A DNA stretch of 64,000 nucleotides from Bacteroidales bacterium (GCA_024400455.1 JAKSMU010000006.1:113660-177659); one strand, 5' to 3'. Shown: positions 27,388-38,292, numbered from the stretch's first letter. Made by a program: numbers and translations. The notes: generated from the letters alone by a model not told the origin.

Positions 27388-30300
27388 TTAGAAAGTATTC
27401 AGGTCAACTTGACGCATAGCACCAAAGAACTTAATGACACGTTCACCGCCACTCGTATAATCCTTAACATGGATCAGGTAGAAACCACTAGCAACAGGTG
27501 TGTTTGCAAAGTTGGTCAAATCCCAGTCTAAGAAGGTCTGCGAACTATCTTTCTTGAACTGACGGACCTTGGTACCATTGATAGTATAGATGGTAACGAC
27601 GCAATTGTCAGGGAGGTTGGTGATTTTAACAGTATTCTGAAGAGCATTTTCTTCATATTCCTGTGCGTATGCATAGTATGGATTTGGAACAACTGTAATG
27701 AGGTCTAAGTCAGATTGGGTCTTTTCCGGATCGTTAAGTACCGGGTTAAGGCCATCGATAGAGAACTTATACATTGGATTCAAGTTGTTAGTATCCAAAG
27801 CAGGCATAAGTGTATCCAAATTAACATAGCTATAGCCAGGAGAATAAGGCTTTGACAAACGGATACGAATGCGGCAGTCATTCTGGGTTTCTCCTGGAAT
27901 TTGATCAAGGACCCAAGTGCTACCTTCGATACCCATAGGCATACCTACCCACATAACCTGAGCGTAAAGAAGCACATTGACCAGGTTACCGAGATTACCA
28001 TTGTTTTGGCAATAGTTCATGGCATTGTACAAATACTGACCGGCATCGTATGCAGGGCAATCCAAGTCCTTGTAAGGAGAACCATTTTCAGGATCCTTAT
28101 CCATACCCCAGATGTAAACAAAATGCTTACCACCCATGACAGGATCATTATCTGTACCATAGTTACGGATAACATTAGGATCGTACAATTGTGATGATTC
28201 ACCATAAACTTCGTTGACAGTATTCTTCAAAAGCTTGGTAGGATTGAAGAGCATATCACGACCATTCTGGTCAGCAAGATAAGAGTCTTCACCGAATGCA
28301 AGGTTCAGACGTGCTCCGGTTTCAACATCAATGACATAACCAGGGAACCAACCCATACCTTGAGCGGCAATGTAGTTAGGATCGTCAGGATTTGAACTTG
28401 GTTCCATTGTGGTATAATCGCCTTCAAGTGAATGGCCTTCCTTATCAACAGAAGCATGCTTACGCAAGAAGAATCTCTTAGCATTGCCTTCTGACAACTG
28501 ATAGTCCATACACATTTCAACGACAGGGCAACGGGTCCACATACTCTTATCACATGTCAGAACGATATCAACTGATGAAGTTCTCTTGAAATAATTTTCC
28601 TTACGTGAGTTAGGATTATAGACAGGACCTGGATTCCACTGACCGCCTTGACCTGTGAATGAGCAGAGCAAGTAAGGAGCCCATGTGCCATGAGCAATGC
28701 TTTCGTACATCTGAGATGGGTCGTATGGCTTTGAACTGTTAGCAGTAATCAGGTAGTCGGAATTAGTGACATCATCCTGGTCGACATATGAACCAGCACG
28801 GATCCAGTTAATGACAGTGTGAGGAATATCCTTATCGCGGATACCATCCAACCAAGGATTTGTCGGATCATCAAATTCAATAGATGAAGTGATGAAGGCA
28901 TTATCCTTTTCAACAACTGCATATGAATTGACCCATGGCGGAGTTGACTGACTGTCATAATACTGACCGATATTAACAGGACCCATTTCGTAGGTTTGAG
29001 TGATTGAAACCGAAATACCACGATCGATGAACATTTTTTCATCAGTATAGGCTGTAGTGGTATCACTTGGGATTGCTGGCAGAGTGTCATTCAAATCGTC
29101 AAGATACCAATGCGAAACCTTACGTGGAGCACGGTTACCCTTAACATATTCACCAGTTTCTTCATCCAAATAGAAGACTTCTGTGTTATCAACTACATTA
29201 TAGGTATAAACTTCTTCAGGTTCATCGAACCAAAGCAGATAATCTGTAGTCTTAACATTCAATGGGTCAACAATCTTAACACTAATCGGGCTATAACCTA
29301 CTTCATAAGTTGGATGATAAGCGATTGGGTAATCAGGATGGCCGAAGGTGATAGAATCCTTATAAGCAATCTTTGGAGTAACGCCATCTTCATGGAAAAG
29401 GATACTCTGAACAGTTTCAGGAGTGAGTTCGACTTCATTACCACCATTACCAACACCAACGATACGAGTAACAGACGGGCTGTCTCCGTAACTTGAGTTA
29501 AGAACCGTACCATTAACAGTCTTGTGAGGAATAGCAGAATAGCACTGGATGTTCTTACGACCTTCAAGGTAAGGTTTCATCTGACCATACAAGCCACCAA
29601 GATCACCAGGTTCCTGAGAATAGGTGAAATAGTTGTTGTAGGCGTAAGCAACTGCCATATAATAATAGGTCTTCTGATTTACCAAAGCAGGATTGCCGGT
29701 AGTTGAGAACAGGTCTTTCGTAACCACGAAGCTATGACTAATACCAGCATCGCCACCTTCAACCATCAGTGAAGGAACGTTTGCCTGGATATAGTTATCG
29801 TATTCATAGTTCACCATACGAGAAACACCGTTTCTAATGTCGCATTGGAACACAAGACGAGCTTTGTCATTGTCAAGGAGTTCATCAGGGCTGACTTTGT
29901 CATTAACCAGCTGATAAACCTTATAACCTTCGAAACGATAGTATCTGTCGCAATCAAATTCATTAGTAGAATCGATAGTGAGATGTTCCGGAATTTCAGG
30001 ATCAAGTTCGATATAACCTTCCTTATAGTTATTGGAAATAGCCGTATTCGACAGATAGATGATAAGCTGCTGATCAAGTTCGCGGATAGTCAAGTCAGGA
30101 GCATTAGGGCCATCTATGACTTTGAAGCAGTTGTCGAACAATGCCTGGCACTTGTCATCAACCACGCGCAGCAATTCGACAGATGCCCAAGGACCACCGC
30201 TGGTTGCACGAGCCCACGGCACACCGAAAGTAATGTAGTTAACAGCACCTGGTTTCAAAGTGAAAGGACCAGCTGACTGCATGAAACGACGGTCGTTTGG

Positions 30301-31893
30301 TGAGTTGTTGCAGGTTTCTTCAGTCCAGTAGAGACCATTAGTATTATAACCACCATTAGGAGCTTGGCAGCCGGTACCCCAGTTCCATGGATCGGTATCG
30401 CCAGGGAACATGAAGTCGCAGTCAGGACCAACAACATCACTGCCTGAATAAGCATTACCACCATACTGCATGTGGTTACCGTCTCTCCAAATACCACGCA
30501 ACATATTGTAGTATTCAGGAGCAGTTCTCGGGTCACCATTAGGAGCAGAGCTGTTATCGTGGTAAACGAAACGGCGCATACCGAAACGTTCATCATCGAC
30601 AATACCATTTTCAAAGTTCACACCATTGATACTTTCATCGCAAAGTTGTTCAGCACCTGAAACAATATATTCGGTAATAGAGTCACCGGTTTCAGGATCG
30701 AAGTAAGTGTGAGGAGTGTAGGTGTAGCTATACTTTGGATTGTCAAGACCATCAGGATCCATATAAGGTCCCTGGAAGAAGTCGACGCCAATCGCAGGAG
30801 GCTGAGCACCGTAAGCTTCAGGTTGACCGCTACCATCGACTGACTTACCATTGTAACCATAACCCAAACCACGGCTGACATCGCAACCTACATAGTCGTC
30901 CCAACTATAACCAAGGTCAACGTCGGTCCAAGGTGAGAAGTAAGTACCAGTCAATTCGTAAGTTGAACGGTTGATGATTTCATAGCTATAGAAAGTCATG
31001 TTATTGATTTCATCGTTGGTGGCAAATCCGAAAGCCTGAGCTCGGACTTCGATACCAATAGCCTGACCGCCAGATTCAGTGTGAGAGTTACCTTTATCGT
31101 TGAAAATCCACCAAAGGGTCTGGTCACCTTTCAAGACCTGGTCGGCAAGGATTGAACCATACATTGAACCTTCAATTTCTTCATCCATTGTAGGGATCTT
31201 AGTGTGGCACAATTCGTTGTCGATGTCGTAGTATGGATAGTCACCGTCAGCATAATTATATTCACCATCGCCATTTCTATCATAGAAAGGAGCACCATAG
31301 TGGCTGACACCTGTTTCAGGGCTGATGTTATCAGGATGAGCAGGCCATTCAGCAATCACCTTAGGGACGCTATAGCCATCAGCAGCGACGAAAGCACCTG
31401 TAACAGGATCGCAGTGAAGGAGGAATTCGTCCACTTCAGCACGGGTAATCTTAAAGATCTTATCCCACTGAGCGCAGGTTTCATTAACAATAGTAGCACT
31501 ACCATCGGTACTCAGAGGACCTGTCCAATAGTCGTTACCGACCTGACGGAAACGAAGAGCAGCGCACTTAAGCTGGTAGTTGATGTCGACACCGGCAATC
31601 CACAAAGAACCAGCAAACAAAGAAGTAGCGGCACCATTAGCCGGGATGTAGTATTTAGAACCAGTTCCAGAAGGAAGGTCCCACCACATATCACCACCAG
31701 CATTGATACGCGTTTTAACATTGTTGATGTCCAGCCATTCAAAAGCTGAAGATGGCGAACACAAGGCGGTAGTCTGTTTCAAGCCGCGGTCACCTTTGCC
31801 AGCGTCTTCGAATCTGTAGACTTCAGCCTTTCCTGGAATTACAGCAGCCACGGTAAGCAGTGCTGCAAACATTAAACGAACTATATTCTTCAT
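27388..31893 (-). CDS. very large exported protein, probable T9SS cargo
   Basis: This 1501-residue protein has a signal peptide (MKNIVRLMFAALLTVAAVIPGKA). Most of it matches nothing I recognise; it is rich in Tyr, Trp, Asp and Pro. Segments such as SLWIAGVDINYQLKCAALRF and YDRNGDGEYNYADGDYPYYD have calcium-loop-like Asp patterns. The last ~90 residues (LITVVPNPYYAYAQEYEENA, NLPDNCVVTIYTINGTKVRQ, ASGFYLIHVKDYTSGGERVI) resemble a T9SS type A sorting domain followed by a short extension. The flanking TonB receptor and PorV/PorQ-like genes fit a three-gene secretion/uptake unit. Confidence 0.65.
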   Translation of the reverse strand: MKNIVRLMFAALLTVAAVIPGKAEVYRFEDAGKGDRGLKQTTALCSPSSAFEWLDINNVKTRINAGGDMWWDLPSGTGSKYYIPANGAATSLFAGSLWIAGVDINYQLKCAALRFRQVGNDYWTGPLSTDGSATIVNETCAQWDKIFKITRAEVDEFLLHCDPVTGAFVAADGYSVPKVIAEWPAHPDNISPETGVSHYGAPFYDRNGDGEYNYADGDYPYYDIDNELCHTKIPTMDEEIEGSMYGSILADQVLKGDQTLWWIFNDKGNSHTESGGQAIGIEVRAQAFGFATNDEINNMTFYSYEIINRSTYELTGTYFSPWTDVDLGYSWDDYVGCDVSRGLGYGYNGKSVDGSGQPEAYGAQPPAIGVDFFQGPYMDPDGLDNPKYSYTYTPHTYFDPETGDSITEYIVSGAEQLCDESINGVNFENGIVDDERFGMRRFVYHDNSSAPNGDPRTAPEYYNMLRGIWRDGNHMQYGGNAYSGSDVVGPDCDFMFPGDTDPWNWGTGCQAPNGGYNTNGLYWTEETCNNSPNDRRFMQSAGPFTLKPGAVNYITFGVPWARATSGGPWASVELLRVVDDKCQALFDNCFKVIDGPNAPDLTIRELDQQLIIYLSNTAISNNYKEGYIELDPEIPEHLTIDSTNEFDCDRYYRFEGYKVYQLVNDKVSPDELLDNDKARLVFQCDIRNGVSRMVNYEYDNYIQANVPSLMVEGGDAGISHSFVVTKDLFSTTGNPALVNQKTYYYMAVAYAYNNYFTYSQEPGDLGGLYGQMKPYLEGRKNIQCYSAIPHKTVNGTVLNSSYGDSPSVTRIVGVGNGGNEVELTPETVQSILFHEDGVTPKIAYKDSITFGHPDYPIAYHPTYEVGYSPISVKIVDPLNVKTTDYLLWFDEPEEVYTYNVVDNTEVFYLDEETGEYVKGNRAPRKVSHWYLDDLNDTLPAIPSDTTTAYTDEKMFIDRGISVSITQTYEMGPVNIGQYYDSQSTPPWVNSYAVVEKDNAFITSSIEFDDPTNPWLDGIRDKDIPHTVINWIRAGSYVDQDDVTNSDYLITANSSKPYDPSQMYESIAHGTWAPYLLCSFTGQGGQWNPGPVYNPNSRKENYFKRTSSVDIVLTCDKSMWTRCPVVEMCMDYQLSEGNAKRFFLRKHASVDKEGHSLEGDYTTMEPSSNPDDPNYIAAQGMGWFPGYVIDVETGARLNLAFGEDSYLADQNGRDMLFNPTKLLKNTVNEVYGESSQLYDPNVIRNYGTDNDPVMGGKHFVYIWGMDKDPENGSPYKDLDCPAYDAGQYLYNAMNYCQNNGNLGNLVNVLLYAQVMWVGMPMGIEGSTWVLDQIPGETQNDCRIRIRLSKPYSPGYSYVNLDTLMPALDTNNLNPMYKFSIDGLNPVLNDPEKTQSDLDLITVVPNPYYAYAQEYEENALQNTVKITNLPDNCVVTIYTINGTKVRQFKKDSSQTFLDWDLTNFANTPVASGFYLIHVKDYTSGGERVIKFFGAMRQVDLNTF

Positions 31894-31933
31894 AATATGT
31901 GTATTTTATCTATATGAAATTTAATCTCGCATT

Positions 31934-34900
31934 TTAGAAGTTGAAGCTCAAACCAAGTCTAATCTGGCGAGGAGCTGAATAGTTGCCACCAGAGTTGACA
32001 TAAATCTGATACATTTGGATGTAAGCTTCCGGATCAATCTGGCTATAGATTTCACGTTGCCATTCAGGAGCTGAAAGGTAACCATCATCGTCAGCATTAC
32101 CAGTTGCTGCATACACATGTGTAATGTTCTTTGAGTTGAGCAAATTCAAAACTTGCAGATAAACATTCACGAAAGCATCGCGGCCTTTTTCTCCTTCTTT
32201 CTTGCCACCCATGGTGAAGTTGAAGTCCTTATCGACACGAAGGTCAAACTTGAATGCAGCAGGAATTCTGGAGCCATTGTAAGTACCTTGCAGCAGATTA
32301 TTACCACCAGAAATAGGAGATGAAACCATACGTGAAGCAGTGTAAGGAGTACCAGAACCACCACCAACAGTCAGGGCGAAACCTGTGTTAGCAAGGAGCT
32401 GAATGTCATTCTTTCCTTCACGCTTGATGACTGGGCCATCATACTTGGCACCACGGCCATAACGATAGTCGAGTACGAGGTTGAAGCTGTGACGACGGTC
32501 TTCATTGGTTGGGAAGGTTGATCTCAAGTTAGGAACACCAGCAGCAATCAAAGCTGCAGCTGTACTTGTTGAAGAACCAGTCATGTCAGCGAACTGCAAT
32601 GTGTAGCTTGCACGGACGCGGGCATTCTTTGTTCTACGCAAGTCATATTCGGCAGTCATACCCTTAACGGTACCAAAGTCGAGGTTGCTGAATGAGTTGT
32701 AAGCCTTAGGATAAGCACCATTGAAACGGTACATCTGAATCATGTTACGGAGTTCACGATAGTAAGCCGTGATAGTCAATGATGAAGTGTTTGTGACCTT
32801 CTGTGTGAAACCTAATTCATAGTCAATGGTTTGAGCAGGCTTCAAGTTAGGATTGGAGAGGGTACCTGCAACATCATTGAAGTAAACATAGTACAGAGGG
32901 CTCATGAAATAACCGCTTGAAGGACGCTGGGTCAACACATCATAGTGTGCGAAGAACAAGGCTTCATCGGAAATTGGGAATGAGAAGGAGATACGAGGCA
33001 TGATGCTCCAAATTGGGTCATAATCCGTGAAGGAGCTTGGTTTAACGCCAGACTGTTCCTTATCAACAACCCAAGGAGAAACGCCAGTACCATAGTCCAA
33101 GACTGATGGGTCAGGAATTTCGACACCGTCAGCATTGTACCATGTGTTACCACTACGGTAACCCACGATTTCCGTCATGTCATCAATCTTATTGACATAT
33201 GGGACGAAGTCGTCACCGATATTATCCGGAACATAGAACTTTTCAACATTATCAAATGTCAAGTATCTCTTGCCACCATCATTCTTAACCACGTCGCCGA
33301 CAGTGTTAAAATCGTAGAACACATACGGATCTTTCAGGACGCTTTGGTTAGCATCAAAACGGTCGGCACGAATACCGATGTTGAAAATAAGGTCTTTGAA
33401 AGCGAACTTATCCTGGATGTAGCCTGCCATGTAGATAGGCTGAATAGCAGCAACAGGACGGGTCAATTTACCACCAGCAACTGTATCGGTAAAGAAATCA
33501 TCCATAGTTGGGCGTTCAAACAGACCATATTTTCTATCGCCATCATAGGTGTAGCCATAATAACTGACATACATGTTACCGTCGCGGGTCAATTCTTCAG
33601 CAGCAAACATGCTCAGATCGAGACCGCCATTAACCTTACCATCACGCAAAATTCCGTTTTCATCATAGTATTTGATGGAATTGTCGCTGAAATCATAAGT
33701 GTCAATCAAGATATAATCTGTACCATCTTCTCTAAGACCCATTGCTTCACGGAGTTTCTTGTCGAATGTGGTCTGTGATTTTTCATCATACAGTCTGTGA
33801 TACATGATTGTATCAACATAGCCATCGTAAGAAACAGCGTATGGATTATCCATATCAAGCTGAAGGATATGGAAGTTGGTCAAGTCGCGCATCAGTGTCC
33901 AGTAGTTTGATGAATAAGACATAGCGGCAGAATTCTGCTGTTCATACTGGAAACCGAGTTTCACTTCGTGGCTGGCATCACCCTTACCGATAGTCATTGA
34001 TGCATTCACATTGACAGAAATCTGGTCGTCGACTGACTTGCCATATGAAGTCTGGATTGAACCAGGAACTGCATACAAACCATAAACTGCGTTTGGAGTC
34101 AAACCGTTGATCAAGCCATTGTTCAACTGGATGTTGTAGATGTTGTCATAATAGCCTGAAGGACCATATTGTCTGTACAGGTCATAATAGTTTTCAACAT
34201 ACTTGGTAAGCAGTGGGTTGAAATCTTCAGCTTGCTTTTCAAACTTCACTTCAGTATCGTAATCCCAGCTGTTCAGCACCCAAACATTTTCAAAATTGTG
34301 GTAAGCGCCATCCATCCAAACTGAATCGACATTACCTTGTTGGAATGTTTTGGTCTTGATGGTAGTGAACTTACCCAAGTTGCCGTATGCGAAGATGTTA
34401 TCCCACAAATCAGGGTCACCAGATTCACCTTTATAGTGAGTATAGTCAGCCTGAATGCTGTAGTAGAAGTTGGAAATCAGTGAAGTGCTTTCAGGATCTG
34501 ATGGGAAACGCTGAGTGAAACGGACATAACCACGGTAAGTGCTTGACTTGCTCAGATAGTTCTTGTCGGTATTGAAGAAATACTGGCCTCTGCCGTTAGC
34601 ATAGTGACCGCCGGAAAGAACCATAGAACCACCGAATGTCAAGTTGGTGTTAGCACCCGTGCGGACATTGATGTTGCCTGAGAGGTTGATACCCTGGTTG
34701 GTGGTGTTAGCGAGGTATCTCGAATATTCGAGGTTGTCTCTCTTGGTGTAGGCTGCAGTCTGATAAGTACCAGAGCCGAGGCCTGACAGACGCAAAGGAG
34801 TCTGTTCGATTCTTTCCTGCCAGTCATCAGTTGCCTTATAGTAACCGGTAGCAGCATGAGAACCAACTCTGTTGTAATTGATATCACCAGCCAAGAAGAA

Positions 34901-35698
34901 ACCGAGCAAAGCTGATTCCTGATTCTTACCCTTGATGAGTGGTCCCTGGAGGCTGAAGCCCAAGCGGTGATGGCCGAAGCCTTCAACTGATGCTTCATAT
35001 TCCAAGCCACCGCCGAAAGTACGGCTAGGGCCCTTGGTGGTCATATTGATGATACCGCCCATGGCATCACCATACATGGCAGGAGTACCACCCAAGATAA
35101 CGTCGACCTGGTCGATAGCACCTTGAGGCACACTTGCACTACCAATAACTTTCACACCGTCGATGTAGTAGACAGCGCTTTCACGAGCACCACGGATACT
35201 ACCGACTTCACCATCGCTCGAGAACACACCACCGACGCTGGAAGCAACGCCTTCAGCAGAACGGTTAGGCAGTTTTGCGATTTCATCGGCAATGATGGTA
35301 GCACCAGATGTCGTGTTATCCGGAGAAATCAATGGAATTTCATAGTCGATGACGGTGACTTCGGTCAAATTGATTGCGCCACTCTTCATCACTACATTGT
35401 AAGGGGTGATTTTGTTGGCCGGAATAACCAGTCCTTTCAGCACAAAGGGCTGATAGCCAACGCAACTCGCCTTGAGGTCGTACGTCCCAGGAGGGATAGG
35501 GTTGATGTCATAATTACCGTCAAAGTCGGAGGATGCACCACCCACTTGCGTACCGCCTTTTTCGACGATAATGTTTGCAAATGGCACAGGCTCGCCAGTG
35601 TCATCGGTAATCTTACCTTTCAGTCTTCCTTGCTGAGCGATGGCTAACGTGCAGGTTGCCAACACAATAGCAAGTGTCATTAGTAAATTTTTAAACAT
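31934..35698 (-). CDS. TonB-dependent receptor with carboxypeptidase-like N-terminal domain
   Basis: This 1254-residue outer-membrane protein has a signal peptide (MFKNLLMTLAIVLATCTLAIA) and a carboxypeptidase-regulatory-like domain at about 22-110 (GRLKGKITDDTGEPVPFANI). A plug domain follows at about 120-230 (SVPQGAIDQVDVILGGTPAM, GDAMGGIINMTTKGPSR), then a beta-barrel ending in the canonical LGLSFNF. It heads an operon with the 1501-residue protein (40 bases later) and the PorV/PorQ-like gene. No SusD-like gene is present, unlike a classical SusCD pair. The imported or bound ligand is unknown. Confidence 0.9.
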   Translation of the reverse strand: MFKNLLMTLAIVLATCTLAIAQQGRLKGKITDDTGEPVPFANIIVEKGGTQVGGASSDFDGNYDINPIPPGTYDLKASCVGYQPFVLKGLVIPANKITPYNVVMKSGAINLTEVTVIDYEIPLISPDNTTSGATIIADEIAKLPNRSAEGVASSVGGVFSSDGEVGSIRGARESAVYYIDGVKVIGSASVPQGAIDQVDVILGGTPAMYGDAMGGIINMTTKGPSRTFGGGLEYEASVEGFGHHRLGFSLQGPLIKGKNQESALLGFFLAGDINYNRVGSHAATGYYKATDDWQERIEQTPLRLSGLGSGTYQTAAYTKRDNLEYSRYLANTTNQGINLSGNINVRTGANTNLTFGGSMVLSGGHYANGRGQYFFNTDKNYLSKSSTYRGYVRFTQRFPSDPESTSLISNFYYSIQADYTHYKGESGDPDLWDNIFAYGNLGKFTTIKTKTFQQGNVDSVWMDGAYHNFENVWVLNSWDYDTEVKFEKQAEDFNPLLTKYVENYYDLYRQYGPSGYYDNIYNIQLNNGLINGLTPNAVYGLYAVPGSIQTSYGKSVDDQISVNVNASMTIGKGDASHEVKLGFQYEQQNSAAMSYSSNYWTLMRDLTNFHILQLDMDNPYAVSYDGYVDTIMYHRLYDEKSQTTFDKKLREAMGLREDGTDYILIDTYDFSDNSIKYYDENGILRDGKVNGGLDLSMFAAEELTRDGNMYVSYYGYTYDGDRKYGLFERPTMDDFFTDTVAGGKLTRPVAAIQPIYMAGYIQDKFAFKDLIFNIGIRADRFDANQSVLKDPYVFYDFNTVGDVVKNDGGKRYLTFDNVEKFYVPDNIGDDFVPYVNKIDDMTEIVGYRSGNTWYNADGVEIPDPSVLDYGTGVSPWVVDKEQSGVKPSSFTDYDPIWSIMPRISFSFPISDEALFFAHYDVLTQRPSSGYFMSPLYYVYFNDVAGTLSNPNLKPAQTIDYELGFTQKVTNTSSLTITAYYRELRNMIQMYRFNGAYPKAYNSFSNLDFGTVKGMTAEYDLRRTKNARVRASYTLQFADMTGSSTSTAAALIAAGVPNLRSTFPTNEDRRHSFNLVLDYRYGRGAKYDGPVIKREGKNDIQLLANTGFALTVGGGSGTPYTASRMVSSPISGGNNLLQGTYNGSRIPAAFKFDLRVDKDFNFTMGGKKEGEKGRDAFVNVYLQVLNLLNSKNITHVYAATGNADDDGYLSAPEWQREIYSQIDPEAYIQMYQIYVNSGGNYSAPRQIRLGLSFNF

Positions 35699-35746
35699 AC
35701 CTTTTAATTTTATGTAATACTACTCTTTAAGTGCATTAAAAGTCGT

Positions 35747-35777
35747 CAAAATTACAACCTTATTTTCAAGTACGCAA
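35747..35777 (-). promoter_or_regulatory. promoter of the TonB receptor/1501-residue/PorV-like operon
   Basis: TAATTTTG (35747-35754) on the minus strand fits TAnnTTTG, with TTG at 35775-35777 spaced 20 bases upstream. Expected start near 35740. Confidence 0.5.
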
Positions 35778-35908
35778 GAAAAATAAGTTTTTCTTGTTGT
35801 TTTTTCTTGAAAAATTGAAGCAGAAGTTTTCTAACTTTTTGCAAAATAAACAATTATGGCAGCAAAAAAAAATGCTCAAGAGGCATTTTCATGCCGAAAA
35901 AACACACC

Positions 35909-36205
35909 TTATATTAATAAGGGGGATTCGGAAAAGGATTGCGAAAAATACGGATTGGTGCGGCGATGTTTGCGCATCTGGCGGGCATGACGGCGATCCT
36001 GACGCATCATCTTCTTCGTTTTCGGAGCTTGGTGATTAAAGTGCGTAGACTTCATTTTCTTATACTGCTTACCCGACCGTTTTTCAACCTGTTCCATCTG
36101 TCGCTCAGCCTTTCGCATGGCTTTCGACGATTTATGCGAAGCACACGAACAAAACATCAGCATCAGGCTGAAAACGCAAATGACAAATTTGATTCTGACT
36201 TTCAT
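35909..36205 (-). CDS. small basic lipoprotein
   Basis: This 98-residue protein starts at the ATG at 36205; a longer frame to 36364 would overlap the divergent gene at 36288. A lipoprotein signal (MKVRIKFVICVFSLMLMFCS) ends in a Cys-containing lipobox (MFCSC). The mature part is very rich in Lys, Arg and His (KAMRKAERQMEQVEKRSGKQ; MRQDRRHARQMRKHRR), suggesting binding to a polyanion or cell wall. I do not recognise the family. A -7 box at 36226-36233 supports the start. Confidence 0.55.
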   Translation of the reverse strand: MKVRIKFVICVFSLMLMFCSCASHKSSKAMRKAERQMEQVEKRSGKQYKKMKSTHFNHQAPKTKKMMRQDRRHARQMRKHRRTNPYFSQSFSESPLLI

Positions 36206-36225
36206 ATTCACACATTTTGATTTGG

Positions 36226-36233
36226 CAAACATA
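36226..36233 (-). promoter_or_regulatory. -7 box of the small basic lipoprotein gene
   Basis: TATGTTTG on the minus strand fits TAnnTTTG; expected start near 36219. Confidence 0.4.
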
Positions 36234-36287
36234 ACATTTTTCCTCAAAACAAGCACTATTTTCAAGAAAAAAGCGTTTCTTTGCGGT

Positions 36288-36749
36288 ATGAAACAAGTAT
36301 TCAAGTACATATTAATTGCCTTATTTCCACTGCTTGGCACGGGTTGCCACGAAATTAAAGACAATCCTTATATCCAGACATACGTCAATTTCGAGATTAA
36401 TCTCAACCAAAACGATTATTACAAACTGAATTATGGTGGAAATTTCGTATATGTGACCGGCGGCGCTGAAAGCAACAGCTGGGGCATCATCATTTACAGA
36501 ATGCCTTACAGCGAACCCGAATTCAGGGCTTACGACCGTTTCCCGCCAAACAACCCTTATGCTTGCCAAGACGAAAATGGCAACTATAAGCGCCTTACGA
36601 CGGACGGCATGCTTGTCATCGATAGTTGTAACAACATACTATACAACATTTTAGACGGTACCATAATTGATGGCTATGGCGAATACAACCTCATTCAGTA
36701 CCATTGTTCGTACAATATGGGGAATAATACATTGAAAGTGTTTAATTGA
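36288..36749 (+). CDS. lipoprotein resembling a degenerate Rieske-type domain
   Basis: This 153-residue protein has a lipoprotein signal (MKQVFKYILIALFPLLGTGC). The rest (YVNFEINLNQNDYYKLNYGG, NFVYVTGG, GIIIYRMPY, FRAYDRFPP, DGYGEYNLIQYH) follows the layout of small Bacteroidota Rieske-like lipoproteins. The normal iron-sulfur ligands CxH and CxxH are not present; only isolated Cys in NPYAC and DSCNN remain. I therefore infer a Rieske-like fold without a cluster. The start ATG at 36288 is chosen because the signal peptide begins there. A terminator follows at 36792-36819. Confidence 0.55.
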   Translation: MKQVFKYILIALFPLLGTGCHEIKDNPYIQTYVNFEINLNQNDYYKLNYGGNFVYVTGGAESNSWGIIIYRMPYSEPEFRAYDRFPPNNPYACQDENGNYKRLTTDGMLVIDSCNNILYNILDGTIIDGYGEYNLIQYHCSYNMGNNTLKVFN

Positions 36750-36791
36750 ACATCAAGAACATTTGGATGCTTTTGACACTTGGATAAACAA

Positions 36792-36820
36792 AAAATGCAC
36801 GGAAATCTCCGTGCATTTTT
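36792..36820. terminator. terminator shared by the Rieske-like gene and ahcY
   Basis: AAAATGCACGGA / TCCGTGCATTTT forms a perfect 12-bp stem with a 4-base loop between two convergent genes, with T-runs on both strands. Confidence 0.85.
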
Positions 36821-36838
36821 GTTTGAAAAACTAACAGA

Positions 36839-38269
36839 TTAATATCTGTAAATGTCAGATTTGTAAGGACCTTCAATTGGAACTCCAATATAATCGGCCT
36901 GTTTTTGTGTCAGCTTGGTTAGCTTCACACCAATTTTTTCGAGATGGAGACGGGCAACCTCCTCATCCAGATACTTCGGCAGGCAGTACACATTGACAGC
37001 ATACTGACCACGCTTTTGCCACAAATCCATCTGAGCCAAAGTCTGATTGGTGAACGAGTTACTCATCACGAAACTAGCATGACCCGTTGCACAACCCAAA
37101 TTGACCAAACGGCCCGAAGCCAGCAAGAAAATGCAGTGACCATCCTCGAAGACATACTTGTCAACCTGAGGCTTGATATTAATCTTTTCCTTCAGTTCCT
37201 TGGCACTTTCAAGGCGGCTGACCTGGATTTCATTGTCGAAGTGTCCAATGTTGCAAACAATGGCTTGATCCTTCATTTTCAGGATATGCTCAAGGGTAAT
37301 GACATCACAGTTGCCTGTCGTAGTGACAAAAATGTTGCCTTCCTTGACAGCCTCTTCCATCGTGGTGACCTCGAAGCCTTCCATAGCAGCCTGCAAAGCA
37401 CAGATTGGGTCAATTTCGGTGACCAAGACGCGGGCACCATAACTCTTCATGGAATGAGAACAGCCCTTACCGACTTCGCCATAACCGCAAACCACGACGA
37501 CCTTACCGGCAATCATCACATCGGTAGCACGCTTGATGCCATCAGCCAATGACTCGCGGCAACCGTACAGATTATCGAACTTTGACTTGGTGACGGAATC
37601 GTTCACATTAATGGCTGGGACCAACAGTTCACCGCGTTCCTGCATTTGATACAGACGGTGGACACCCGTTGTAGTTTCTTCCGAAACGCCTTTCCAACCT
37701 GCAACAACCGTATGCCAGAAAGTAGGATTCTCTTTGTAAGTCGCTTTGATGACACTCATCAGAGCGGTTTCTTCTTCGCTTTCCGTAGGAACGTCAAGCA
37801 GTTTAGGGTCATTTTCGCAAGCATAGCCCTTATGTATTAATAAGGTAGCATCGCCGCCATCGTCAACGATGAGATCCGGACCGGTTCCATCAGGGAAAGT
37901 GATGGCGCGCTTGGTGCACCACCAGTAATCTTCAAGCGTTTCGCCTTTCCATGCAAAAACGGAAGTGCCCGTTTCGGCGATGGCAGCTGCTGCATTATCC
38001 TGAGTGGAGAAAATATTGCAACTGCACCAGCGAACGGTTGCGCCCAATTCGACTAAAGTCTCAATCAGGCAAGCTGTCTGAATGGTCATGTGAAGCGAAC
38101 CCATAATCTTGGCACCCTTCAAAGGCTTTTCCTGACCATATTTCTTGCGCAGCGCCATAAGGCCCGGCATTTCGTGTTCGGAAACTTCGATTTCCTTTCT
38201 TCCCCATGCGGCAAGACCCATGTCGGCTACCAAATACGGAAGATCTTTATCTAACAATTTGCTGTTCAT
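36839..38269 (-). CDS. ahcY: adenosylhomocysteinase
   Basis: This 476-residue enzyme splits S-adenosylhomocysteine into adenosine and homocysteine, clearing the inhibitor made by methyltransferases. The NAD-binding motif is [20 protein letters not shown]. Substrate-side motifs are [36 protein letters not shown] and GHFDNEIQV. The C-terminal KSDIYRY is the conserved end that contacts the neighbouring subunit. Length is normal. I chose the ATG at 38269 because a TATTTTTG box (38293-38300) lies upstream of it but downstream of the longer frame's start. Confidence 0.95.
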   Translation of the reverse strand: MNSKLLDKDLPYLVADMGLAAWGRKEIEVSEHEMPGLMALRKKYGQEKPLKGAKIMGSLHMTIQTACLIETLVELGATVRWCSCNIFSTQDNAAAAIAETGTSVFAWKGETLEDYWWCTKRAITFPDGTGPDLIVDDGGDATLLIHKGYACENDPKLLDVPTESEEETALMSVIKATYKENPTFWHTVVAGWKGVSEETTTGVHRLYQMQERGELLVPAINVNDSVTKSKFDNLYGCRESLADGIKRATDVMIAGKVVVVCGYGEVGKGCSHSMKSYGARVLVTEIDPICALQAAMEGFEVTTMEEAVKEGNIFVTTTGNCDVITLEHILKMKDQAIVCNIGHFDNEIQVSRLESAKELKEKINIKPQVDKYVFEDGHCIFLLASGRLVNLGCATGHASFVMSNSFTNQTLAQMDLWQKRGQYAVNVYCLPKYLDEEVARLHLEKIGVKLTKLTQKQADYIGVPIEGPYKSDIYRY

Positions 38270-38292
38270 TACGTAGGTTTTAATTTGGACTG

